A stretch of 5,079 nt of DNA. Origin: an uncultured Eubacterium sp. (lineage in GTDB: Bacteria; Bacillota; Clostridia; Lachnospirales; Lachnospiraceae). The stretch spans positions 1 to 5,079 of the forward strand of contig CANPET010000150.1 of assembly GCA_947573465.1 (NCBI GenBank), in the 5' to 3' direction. Shown here piece by piece: positions 1-5,079 of this stretch; within the stretch, counting starts at the first letter, position 1, and the number at the start of each line of letters is the position of its first letter. The position numbers and the translations under genes were made by a program. Under the pieces are notes generated by a model, which did not search any database, was not told the DNA's origin, and saw only the letters and a program-made list of their open reading frames with translations.

Positions 1-48
1 ATAGTTAATTCCATGTTTGGTAATACAGGGGTGGAATTTAGTTTTACA

Positions 49-98
49 AGTTACAGAAGTTTTGTGTTAGGAAAGTTCAAGGAGTTTTGTGTCAGAAA
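49..98. repeat. Imperfect 25-bp tandem repeat upstream of the rpmB promoter
   Basis: Two adjacent 25-base units (49-73 and 74-98) match at 20 of 25 positions; both begin AGTT and share the core AGTTTTGTGTYAG. The core TTTGTGTYAG occurs at 61-70 and 86-95 and again at 136-145, around the expected transcription start, so the three copies are spaced exactly 25 and 50 bases apart. The two tandem units end just before the rpmB -35 box. This could be a simple duplication or a set of protein sites; no regulator can be named from sequence. The period is not a multiple of three, which argues against coding. Confidence 0.6.
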
Positions 99-102
99 AT
101 AC

Positions 103-131
103 TTGCATTTTCTTTTCAACTCTGTTATGAT
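103..131 (+). promoter_or_regulatory. Sigma-A type promoter of rpmB (extended -10)
   Basis: A -35 box TTGCAT (103-108) is followed after exactly 17 bases by a -10 box TATGAT (126-131), with an extended -10 TGT at 123-125. Transcription should begin near 138, giving a leader of about 53 bases before the rpmB start. Spacing and box quality suggest a strong vegetative promoter, as expected for a ribosomal protein gene. Confidence 0.75.
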
Positions 132-143
132 AGCCTTTGTGTC

Positions 144-166
144 AGGTCGAAAGAGTAGTTTGACCT
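144..166 (+). promoter_or_regulatory. Small leader hairpin of rpmB mRNA
   Basis: AGGTCGAA (144-151) can pair with TTTGACCT (159-166), including one G-T wobble, to give an 8-bp stem with a 7-base loop in the predicted 5' leader. It ends 11 bases before the ribosome site AAGGGAGGTG (176-185). It could stabilise the mRNA or tune translation. No known ribosomal-protein leader class is recognised here, and a stem this short could be chance. Confidence 0.3.
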
Positions 167-190
167 AATTTATACAAGGGAGGTGCTATT

Positions 191-376
191 ATGGCTAAAT
201 GTAGTATTTGCGGTAAAGGTGCTCATTTTGGAAACGCAGTGAGTCATTCACATAGAAAAACAAACAAAATGTGGAAGTCAAACGTAAAGTCTGTTAAGGT
301 AAAAACTGAAGGCGGAGCAAAGAAGATGTACGTTTGCACATCTTGTTTAAAATCAGGAAAAGTAGAACGCGCATAG
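191..376 (+). CDS. rpmB: 50S ribosomal protein L28 (bL28), zinc-binding form
   Basis: This 61-residue protein has the full length of bacterial bL28, a basic protein of the large ribosomal subunit. It begins MAKCSICGKG and has the conserved SHSHRKTNKMW segment at about 18-28 and the typical LKSGKVERA end. Two CxxC pairs (C4/C7 and C49/C52) form the zinc-ribbon variant, common in Clostridia, in contrast to the cysteine-free form of Bacillus subtilis. The ATG is preceded by AAGGGAGGTG with suitable spacing, and a good promoter lies at 103-131. The gene appears monocistronic: a repeat array and a long terminator hairpin follow directly. Its TAG stop sits at the first bases of sequence resembling the repeat junction, but the C-terminus ends where L28 normally ends, so the gene looks intact. 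Confidence 0.97.
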   Translation: MAKCSICGKGAHFGNAVSHSHRKTNKMWKSNVKSVKVKTEGGAKKMYVCTSCLKSGKVERA

Positions 377-392
377 AGTTATCAGAAGCTGT

Positions 393-599
393 GCTAGTTC
401 GATTTCGCCCTGTGGGCTTCATCTCACTACCGAGCTTCGCTCTATATAGATATAGAGTTATGCTAGTTCGATATCGCCCCGTGGGCTCCATCTCACTACC
501 GAGTTTGGCTCTAGATAGATAGAGAGCTGTGCTAGTTCGATATCGCCCTGCGGGCTCCATCTCACTACCGAGCTTCGCTCTATATAAATAGAAAAAGAG
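393..599. repeat. Three-copy 69-bp tandem repeat in the rpmB 3' region
   Basis: Units at 393-461, 462-530 and 531-599 each begin GCTAGTTCGAT and have a period of exactly 69 bases. Units 1 and 2 differ at about 9 of 69 positions; unit 3 matches well over roughly its first 52 bases and then turns into the left arm of the terminator. The first 50 bases of a unit are about 60% G+C, far above the AT-rich flanks. Every unit keeps a GCCC-NNN-GGGC stem (407-417, 476-486, 545-555) with a changing loop, and a GAGC/GCTC stem (432-442, 501-511, 570-580) that survives in unit 2 as a wobble pair. Partial junction sequence (ATAGAGTTAT, then AGAAGCTGT) precedes unit 1 from 373. As 69 is a multiple of three, long frames stay open on both strands (a 23-residue peptide repeat), but neither has a ribosome site or a protein-like composition. 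The array should be transcribed as the 3' part of the rpmB message. Confidence 0.85.
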
Positions 600-645
600 T
601 GTGTATCAAAAGTAAACTTTTGAATCACACTCTTTTTCTATTTAT
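584..645 (+). terminator. Long intrinsic terminator after rpmB, possibly bidirectional
   Basis: Bases 586-603 are perfectly complementary to 626-643 (18 bp), extendable by two pairs to 584/645. Inside, after a two-by-two mismatch, TCAAAAG (606-612) pairs with CTTTTGA (617-623) around a TAAA loop. The hairpin has an A-rich 5' side and a T-rich 3' side (TCTTTTTCTATTT), the form of a rho-independent terminator that could work in both directions. It separates rpmB from the Asp23-fakA unit, and its left arm is also the end of the third 69-bp repeat unit. Confidence 0.85.
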
Positions 646-666
646 GCACAGCTCTATCTTTCGCTA

Positions 667-695
667 TTGTCTTTTTTTTCCAAACAGAGTATAAT
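667..695 (+). promoter_or_regulatory. Sigma-A type promoter of the Asp23-fakA unit
   Basis: TTGTCT (667-672), a spacer of exactly 17 bases containing a T-run, and a perfect TATAAT (690-695). Transcription should start near 702, giving a leader of about 47 bases to the ATG at 749. It lies just after the rpmB terminator, so the downstream genes are expected to be transcribed independently of rpmB. Confidence 0.8.
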
Positions 696-748
696 AGCCC
701 TAACTGTGTAAACTAATATGTAAATAAACTCATGAAGGAGGAACATAT

Positions 749-1108
749 ATGAAAGGTAAGATGAATACTGAAATGGGACAAATATTAATTAGTCCGGAAG
801 TTATCGCAAAATACGCAGGTGAGACAGCATATGAATGTTTTGGAATTGTAGGTATGGCGATGGTCAGCATGAAAGATGGTCTGGTCAGATTACTAAAGAA
901 AGATAGTTCAACAAAAGGAATAAATGTAGAGATAAACGAAAATAATGAGATTTTAATTGATTTTCATATTATTGTAGCGTATGGTGTTAATATTGCCACA
1001 ATCGCAGATAATATTATCTCAAGTGTGAAATATAAAATAGAAGAGTTCACTGGCATGACAGTGAAAAAAGTCAATATATTTGTTGAAGGCGTAAGAACAA
1101 TTGACTAA
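749..1108 (+). CDS. Asp23/Gls24 family envelope stress response protein (YloU-like)
   Basis: A 119-residue protein whose whole length fits the Asp23/Gls24 (DUF322) family. It opens with the typical GQILISPEVIAKYAGETAYE segment (about 10-29). A strand-rich middle includes INVEINENNEILIDFHIIVAYG, followed by an amphipathic helix and the closing VKKVNIFVEGVR. No signal peptide or membrane segment is seen, so it is cytoplasmic; some relatives associate with the membrane through a partner protein. Position directly before fakA matches the yloU-yloV pair of Bacillus and many Firmicutes, suggesting a link to envelope or lipid homeostasis, but the biochemical role of this subgroup is not settled. The ATG at 749 is supported by AAGGAGGA (735-742) seven bases upstream; M5 is a less likely alternative. 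It is the first gene of the unit driven by the promoter at 667-695. Confidence 0.93.
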   Translation: MKGKMNTEMGQILISPEVIAKYAGETAYECFGIVGMAMVSMKDGLVRLLKKDSSTKGINVEINENNEILIDFHIIVAYGVNIATIADNIISSVKYKIEEFTGMTVKKVNIFVEGVRTID

Positions 1109-1136
1109 TCAGTCTTACCCTTAGGAGGATAAAATT

Positions 1137-2813
1137 TTGGAAATAAATGTAATTGATGCGCAGATGTTACAGAAGATGTTTATTGCAGGCGCAAAAAATC
1201 TTGAAGCAAAAAAAGAATGGATTAATGAATTAAATGTATTCCCAGTGCCGGATGGAGATACTGGAACGAATATGACACTTACAATTATGTCAGCTGCAAA
1301 TGAAGTAGGAGCCATTGCAGAACCTACTATGGAGACAGTGGCAAAGGCTATTTCTACCGGTTCTCTCAGAGGTGCCAGAGGAAATTCAGGTGTTATTTTA
1401 TCCCAGCTTTTTAGAGGATTTACCAGAGAAATTAAAAAATATGATGAAATTAATGTGGAAGTTCTTTCCAAAGCATGTGTCAGAGCGGTAGAGACTGCAT
1501 ATAAAGCAGTTATGAAACCAAAAGAAGGTACAATTCTTACAGTGGCTAAAGGTATGGCAGATAAGGCTTGTGAAATGCTTGGTGAGAGTGAGGATTTATC
1601 TTTTGTTATTGATGAGATTATCAAACATGGTGATTATGTATTAAGTCAGACACCAGAGATGCTTCCTGTATTAAAACAGGCTGGAGTAGTTGACTCCGGT
1701 GGGCAGGGACTTATGGTTGTTATTAAGGGGGCATATGATGCTCTCATGGGAAAAGAAGTTGATTATACATTAGAGACTGTCAGCACAGGTACAAGTATCG
1801 TTACTGATGATATTCCGTTAGATGAGGCAGATATTAAGTTTGGCTATTGTACAGAGTTTATTATTAATCTTGATAATCCAATGTCCGAAGATGAAGAGAA
1901 ATCTTTCAAAGACTTTTTAGAGTCTATCGGTGATTCTATTGTACTTGTTGCAGATGATGAAATTGTAAAAGTGCATGTTCACACCAATCAGCCTGGTGAG
2001 GCGTTTACAAGAGCATTAACATATGGTTCTTTATCCAGAATGAAGATAGACAATATGAGAGAAGAGCATCATGAGAGATTAATTAAAAATGCTCAGAAGA
2101 TGGCAGAACAGCAGAAAGCCGAGGAAGAACAGGCAAAAGCAAATGAGCCAAAGAAGAAATATGGATTTATTGCAGTTTCTGTAGGTGAAGGATTAGATGA
2201 AATTTTCAAAGGATTAAATGTTGACTACATTATTTCCGGTGGACAGACGATGAATCCTAGTACAGAGGATATACTTAATGCTGTAGACAGAGTAAATGCA
2301 GAAAATATATTTGTTTTACCAAACAATAAAAATATTATTTTGGCTGCAAACCAAGCTGAAAGTTTAGTGGAAGATAAGAATCTGATTGTTATTCCATCAA
2401 AGACGATTCCTCAGGGAATCTCTGCTATGATTGGATTTATAGAGGATAGTACACCGGACGAAAATAAAGAAGCAATGATAGACAGTATGTCATATGTGAA
2501 ATCAGGTGAAGTAACATATGCAGTCAGAGATACAGTGATTGATGATAAAGAAATTAGAGAAGGCAATATTATGGGTATCGGTGATGCAGGAATGTTAGCT
2601 GTTGGAGAAGATATTGCAGATACTACGGTTGAAATGATAAAAGAAATGCAGGATGAAGATTCAGAAATTGTCAGTATATATTTTGGAGAGGGTGTGACAA
2701 GTGAAGATGCAGAAGCACTTTCAGAAAAGATTACAGAGGCACTTCCAGACCTTGAAGTAGAGGTTTATCCGGGAGGACAGCCGGTGTATTATTATATTGT
2801 ATCTGTTGAATAA
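1137..2813 (+). CDS. fakA: Fatty acid kinase catalytic subunit FakA (DAK/DegV family, YloV-like)
   Basis: A 558-residue protein with the three-part FakA layout. The N-terminal DhaL-type kinase domain (about 1-210) carries VPDGDTGTNM (37-46, acidic residues D39 and D41 for Mg-ATP), SLRGARGNSGVILSQ (76-90) and VVDSGGQGL (184-192). The middle domain has GYCTEF with C238 and KVHVHTNQPGEAF with H280 and H282, matching the Cys/His set described as zinc-binding in Staphylococcus FakA. A charged linker (about 318-340) leads to a C-terminal DegV-like domain (341-558). FakA phosphorylates fatty acids held by FakB (DegV) proteins to acyl-phosphate, which feeds PlsX/PlsY phospholipid synthesis; no fakB is in this window. 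The start is TTG at 1137, fixed by AGGAGG (1123-1128) eight bases upstream, with MEINVIDAQML matching the family N-terminus. It follows the Asp23 gene by 28 bases and its TAA abuts the next gene, so co-transcription is likely. Confidence 0.95.
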   Translation: MEINVIDAQMLQKMFIAGAKNLEAKKEWINELNVFPVPDGDTGTNMTLTIMSAANEVGAIAEPTMETVAKAISTGSLRGARGNSGVILSQLFRGFTREIKKYDEINVEVLSKACVRAVETAYKAVMKPKEGTILTVAKGMADKACEMLGESEDLSFVIDEIIKHGDYVLSQTPEMLPVLKQAGVVDSGGQGLMVVIKGAYDALMGKEVDYTLETVSTGTSIVTDDIPLDEADIKFGYCTEFIINLDNPMSEDEEKSFKDFLESIGDSIVLVADDEIVKVHVHTNQPGEAFTRALTYGSLSRMKIDNMREEHHERLIKNAQKMAEQQKAEEEQAKANEPKKKYGFIAVSVGEGLDEIFKGLNVDYIISGGQTMNPSTEDILNAVDRVNAENIFVLPNNKNIILAANQAESLVEDKNLIVIPSKTIPQGISAMIGFIEDSTPDENKEAMIDSMSYVKSGEVTYAVRDTVIDDKEIREGNIMGIGDAGMLAVGEDIADTTVEMIKEMQDEDSEIVSIYFGEGVTSEDAEALSEKITEALPDLEVEVYPGGQPVYYYIVSVE

Positions 2814-2824
2814 TGGAGGCGTTT

Positions 2825-3325
2825 ATGGATGAGGTTTTTGTAGAACAGATTGTTAAGAGAAGAACTAGTATATCAGGAGTACTATTGCGTATACTCTCTA
2901 TTTTCATTGTTCTTATTGGTGTGATGAGTATACTTTGGCTAGGTATATTAGGTTTTACTCTTACAGTTTTACTGGGATATGCTTCCTATATGGTCTGGTC
3001 TTATACCAGTGTAGAATATGAATATTCACTTTTAAATGGAGATTTAACTGTAGATAAGATTATGGGACAGAGCAAAAGGAAGAATATTGCCAATTATGAT
3101 ATCAAAGAGGCAGAAGTTATTGCTCCGGTTATGTCAGAACAAGTTGTTCGGGCTTCTATGAATGCTACAGTAAAAGATTACTCCGCAGGTGGAAAAATAA
3201 ATACTGTGTATGCAATGATAATTAATAATGCAAATGGCAAGGTAAAGGTATTGTTTGAACCAAACGAAAAAGTAATTGAGGCTATGCATCATGTCAGACC
3301 CAATATTGTGGTTAAGGCTGAATAA
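2825..3325 (+). CDS. Two-TM membrane protein of unknown function, resembling DUF6106
   Basis: A 166-residue protein beginning MDEVFVEQIVKRRT. Two close hydrophobic segments (about 18-38 and 40-58) form a membrane hairpin; the KRR at 11-13 suggests both ends are cytoplasmic. The soluble part (about 62-166) is strand-rich (YEYSLLNGDLTVDKIMG), somewhat like membrane-anchored PH-like domains, and ends with a segment containing LFEPNEKVIEAMHHVRP. From memory this pattern fits DUF6106 of Lachnospiraceae; no function is known. An ATG at 2813 overlaps the fakA stop (TAATG) and would add four residues, but it has no ribosome site. GGAGG (2815-2819) sits five bases before the ATG at 2825, so that start is preferred. 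It is probably translationally coupled to fakA and is the last gene before a strong terminator. A link to membrane lipid metabolism is only a guess from position. Confidence 0.8.
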   Translation: MDEVFVEQIVKRRTSISGVLLRILSIFIVLIGVMSILWLGILGFTLTVLLGYASYMVWSYTSVEYEYSLLNGDLTVDKIMGQSKRKNIANYDIKEAEVIAPVMSEQVVRASMNATVKDYSAGGKINTVYAMIINNANGKVKVLFEPNEKVIEAMHHVRPNIVVKAE

Positions 3326-3364
3326 AAGAGCAGCCGCTGTAAGGTTGTAAGATTTTTTGTCTAT

Positions 3365-3399
3365 AAAAGCGATATAGTCATTGACTGTGTCGCTTTTTT
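3365..3399 (+). terminator. Intrinsic terminator of the Asp23-fakA unit
   Basis: AAAAGCGA (3365-3372) pairs with TCGCTTTT (3390-3397), and the stem continues through TATAGTC (3373-3379) with GACTGTG (3383-3389), including two wobble pairs, to a three-base ATT loop. This gives about 15 bp followed by a T-run (3394-3399). It lies 39 bases after the stop of the two-TM gene. Confidence 0.88.
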
Positions 3400-3409
3400 G
3401 TGTTAGTAT
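3381..3409 (+). promoter_or_regulatory. Probable guaB promoter embedded in the upstream terminator
   Basis: TTGACT (3381-3386), a 17-base spacer, then TAGTAT (3404-3409) with an extended -10 TGT at 3401-3403. The -35 box covers the loop and the inner 3' arm of the terminator hairpin. Transcription would start near 3416, 59 bases before the guaB GTG. The weaker -10 (four of six consensus bases) is offset by the TGn element. An alternative -10 (TAAAAT at 3416-3421) lacks a -35 box. Confidence 0.6.
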
Positions 3410-3421
3410 TTTCGATAAAAT

Positions 3422-3445
3422 AGCGCGAATTATATTTGCGCTTTT
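3422..3445 (+). promoter_or_regulatory. Terminator-like hairpin in the guaB leader
   Basis: AGCGCGAAT (3422-3430) pairs with ATTTGCGCT (3434-3442), with one G-T wobble and a TAT loop, to give a 9-bp stem followed by TTTT (3442-3445). It would start only a few bases after the predicted guaB transcription start and end 14 bases before the ribosome site. It could be a 5' stabilising stem, a weak attenuator or a back-up terminator for the upstream unit. It is too short to be a known purine riboswitch, and no aptamer is recognised. Confidence 0.45.
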
Positions 3446-3474
3446 CATAATTAAATGCAAGGAGGAAGAAATCA

Positions 3475-4929
3475 GTGGGTAAAATTATTGGCGAAGGAAT
3501 AACATTTGATGATGTGCTTTTAGTACCTCAGTATTCAGAGGTTACACCAAATATGGTGGATTTAACTACACATCTTACAAAAAAGATTAAGTTAAATATT
3601 CCTATGATGAGTGCGGGAATGGACACAGTTACAGAACACAGAATGGCAATTGCTATGGCTAGACAGGGTGGTATAGGTATTATCCATAAGAATATGACAA
3701 TTGAGCAGCAGGCAGACGAGGTAGATAAGGTTAAGCGTTCTGAAAATGGTGTCATCACTGATCCGTTTTATTTGACTCCAGAACATACATTAAAGGATGC
3801 AAATGACTTGATGGCAAAATTCAGAATTTCAGGTGTTCCAATTGTTGTAGGAAAGAAATTGGTAGGTATTATTACAAACCGCGATTTGAAATTTGAAACA
3901 GATGGAACAAAGTTAATCAAAGATTCTATGACATCTGAGGGATTAATTACAGCAAAAGTTGGTGTTACATTAAAAGAGGCAAAAGCAATTTTGGCAAAGT
4001 CCAGAAAAGAAAAATTACCAATTGTTGATGATGATTTTAATCTGGCAGGACTTATTACAATTAAGGATATTGAAAAGCAGATTAAATATCCATTGTCAGC
4101 AAAGGATGAGCAGGGAAGACTGCTTTGTGGTGCTGCTGTAGGTATTACTGCAAATGTTATGGACAGAGTAAAGGCATTGGTTGAAGCAAAGGTTGATGTT
4201 ATTGTAATTGATTCAGCCCATGGACATTCAGCAAATATCTTTAACACATTAAAGAAGATTAAATCAGAATATCCTGATTTACAGATTATTGCTGGAAATG
4301 TTGCAACAGGCGAGGCTACAAGAGATTTAATTGAAGCAGGAGCAGATGCTGTTAAGGTAGGTATCGGACCAGGTTCTATCTGTACAACACGTGTGGTTGC
4401 AGGTATAGGTGTTCCTCAGGTATCAGCGATTATGGATTGTTATGAGGTAGCAAAAGAATATGGTGTGCCAGTTATTGCAGATGGTGGTATCAAGTTCTCA
4501 GGAGACATTGTAAAGGCAATTGCTGCCGGTGGTAGTGTTTGTATGATGGGTTCTATGTTTGCCGGATGTGATGAGGCACCGGGCGAGTTTGAATTATTCC
4601 AGGGGCGTAAGTATAAAGTTTACAGAGGAATGGGAAGTATCGCAGCAATGGAAAATGGAAGCAAGGACAGATATTTCCAGTCTGATGCAAAGAAACTTGT
4701 TCCGGAAGGTGTTGAAGGTCGTGTTGCCTATAAGGGAAGCATTGAAGATACAGTATTCCAGTTAATGGGTGGTTTACGTTCTGGTATGGGTTATTGTGGA
4801 GCAAAAGATGTTGAAACTTTGAAAGAGACAGGTAAGTTTGTTAAGACTTCAGCTGCTTCATTAAATGAAAGTCATCCACATGACATTCATATAACAAAAG
4901 AGGCACCAAATTACACTACAGAAGTGTAA
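3475..4929 (+). CDS. guaB: Inosine-5'-monophosphate dehydrogenase (GuaB)
   Basis: A 484-residue protein of normal bacterial IMPDH length. It oxidises IMP to XMP with NAD+, the committed step toward GMP, in the cytoplasm as a tetramer. The TIM barrel begins at GITFDDVLLVPQYS (8-21) and is interrupted by two CBS domains (about 95-205; RISGVPIVV at 117-125 and EKLPIVDD at 179-186). It resumes with the NAD-side IDSAHGHS (245-252), the active-site loop GIGPGSICTT (296-305) with catalytic C303, the IMP phosphate-binding IADGGIK (334-340) and MMGS (357-360). The flap RGMGSIAAM (384-392) and catalytic pair R399-Y400 follow. The SHPHDIHITKEAPNY tail (466-480) is intact. The start is GTG at 3475, nine bases after AGGAGG (3460-3465). 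It appears to be transcribed alone between terminators at 3365-3399 and 4980-5018. Confidence 0.98.
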   Translation: MGKIIGEGITFDDVLLVPQYSEVTPNMVDLTTHLTKKIKLNIPMMSAGMDTVTEHRMAIAMARQGGIGIIHKNMTIEQQADEVDKVKRSENGVITDPFYLTPEHTLKDANDLMAKFRISGVPIVVGKKLVGIITNRDLKFETDGTKLIKDSMTSEGLITAKVGVTLKEAKAILAKSRKEKLPIVDDDFNLAGLITIKDIEKQIKYPLSAKDEQGRLLCGAAVGITANVMDRVKALVEAKVDVIVIDSAHGHSANIFNTLKKIKSEYPDLQIIAGNVATGEATRDLIEAGADAVKVGIGPGSICTTRVVAGIGVPQVSAIMDCYEVAKEYGVPVIADGGIKFSGDIVKAIAAGGSVCMMGSMFAGCDEAPGEFELFQGRKYKVYRGMGSIAAMENGSKDRYFQSDAKKLVPEGVEGRVAYKGSIEDTVFQLMGGLRSGMGYCGAKDVETLKETGKFVKTSAASLNESHPHDIHITKEAPNYTTEV

Positions 4930-4961
4930 ACTTTGTGAAATCGTAAAAAAATATATATTAA

Positions 4962-4980
4962 TTTATCAAATTATGATAAA
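4962..4980. repeat. Perfect 7-bp inverted repeat after guaB
   Basis: TTTATCA (4962-4968) and TGATAAA (4974-4980) are exact reverse complements separated by AATTA. The palindrome directly adjoins the guaB terminator hairpin. It could be an operator for the next gene or a small extra RNA stem; in such AT-rich sequence it could also be chance. A TATGAT that might serve as a -10 box lies inside it at 4972-4977, but no -35 box is evident. Confidence 0.4.
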
Positions 4981-5018
4981 ATGAAAAAGAATCTTTATAT
5001 TAAAGATTCTTTTTCATT
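4980..5018 (+). terminator. Intrinsic terminator of guaB, possibly bidirectional
   Basis: Bases 4980-4997 are perfectly complementary to 5001-5018, giving an 18-bp AT-rich stem with a three-base TAT loop. The 5' arm contains AAAAAGAATC and the 3' arm GATTCTTTTT, so the A- and T-tracts are part of the stem and the element could act on either strand. It lies about 50 bases after the guaB stop. Confidence 0.85.
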
Positions 5019-5051
5019 ATTTATTAAGAATACGATAAAGGAGATAGCACA

Positions 5052-5079
5052 GTGGAAAACAACAATCAGGAGAATTTAC
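5052..5079 (+). CDS. Start of an unidentified gene, cut by the window edge
   Basis: A GTG at 5052 opens a frame reading MENNNQENL before the window ends. AAAGGAGA (5037-5044) is placed about eight bases upstream, a good ribosome site matching the style of guaB and fakA, which also use non-ATG starts. Nine residues are too few to name a product; the Asn/Gln/Glu-rich start is typical of a disordered N-terminus. No clear promoter lies between the guaB terminator and this start, so it may depend on read-through or on a promoter overlapping the terminator. Confidence 0.55.

Noticed and set aside
1..168. A frame open from the left edge to TAA at 166-168, with an ATG at 13.
   Set aside because: It runs through the 25-bp tandem repeat and the rpmB promoter, lacks a ribosome site at the ATG, and gives a peptide without family features; chance openness is the better explanation.
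334..522. Sense 62-residue frame spanning the rpmB end and the repeat array.
   Set aside because: It starts inside rpmB in another frame and consists mostly of translated repeat; no ribosome site.
294..560. Antisense 88-residue frame with 23-residue repeats.
   Set aside because: It is a by-product of the 69-bp array, runs into the 3' part of rpmB on the opposite strand, and has no ribosome site or promoter.
393..599. The three spaced repeats as a CRISPR array.
   Set aside because: The similarity extends across the whole 69-bp unit with no unique spacers, the copies are diverged, and no cas gene is nearby.
732..752. A six-codon frame (MKEEHI) overlapping the Asp23 start, a possible leader peptide.
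   Set aside because: It has no ribosome site of its own and consists of the Shine-Dalgarno region of the real gene.
1121..1624. Antisense 167-residue frame opposite fakA.
   Set aside because: It is a shadow of the strongly conserved fakA coding frame, with low-complexity hydrophobic composition and no start signals.
3331..3358. CAGCC/GGTTG stem followed by a T-run, a possible first terminator after the two-TM gene.
   Set aside because: The stem is only five pairs with a seven-base loop and one wobble, and the T-run is separated from it; the hairpin at 3365-3399 is far stronger.
3768..4247. Antisense 159-residue frame opposite guaB.
   Set aside because: It is a shadow of guaB, whose sense frame has complete IMPDH motifs; no ribosome site.

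Overview
The window reads as a low-GC Gram-positive chromosome, most likely a gut-type Clostridia of the family Lachnospiraceae. The pointers are AT-rich coding sequence, strong AGGAGG ribosome sites, TTG and GTG starts, sigma-A type promoters, a four-cysteine L28, and a small two-TM protein resembling the DUF6106 family. This taxonomic placement is an inference from gene content and style. All supported genes lie on the + strand.

Layout. Positions 1-190 hold no credible gene. They contain an imperfect 25-bp tandem repeat (49-98) and then a strong extended -10 promoter with a short leader for rpmB (ribosomal protein L28, 191-376). Immediately after the rpmB stop comes a 69-bp, three-copy, GC-rich tandem repeat (393-599). 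It runs straight into a very long rpmB terminator hairpin (584-645). A second promoter (667-695) drives a three-gene unit: an Asp23/Gls24-family protein (749-1108), the fatty acid kinase FakA (1137-2813, TTG start) and a two-TM protein (2825-3325). This unit ends in an intrinsic terminator (3365-3399). The likely -35 box of the next promoter lies inside that terminator hairpin. guaB (IMP dehydrogenase, 3475-4929, GTG start) follows after a short leader carrying its own hairpin. A perfect 18-bp-stem terminator (4980-5018) closes guaB, and the first nine codons of another gene with a GTG start (5052 onward) run off the right edge.

Function. The genes are core housekeeping: translation (L28), entry of fatty acids into phospholipid synthesis (FakA) beside an envelope-linked Asp23 protein, and the committed step of GMP synthesis (GuaB). 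No defence system, prophage, CRISPR array or biosynthetic cluster is visible. The least explained sequence is the intergenic repeat array after rpmB. It is compositionally foreign, can fold, keeps a period divisible by three, and is bounded by short inverted repeats.
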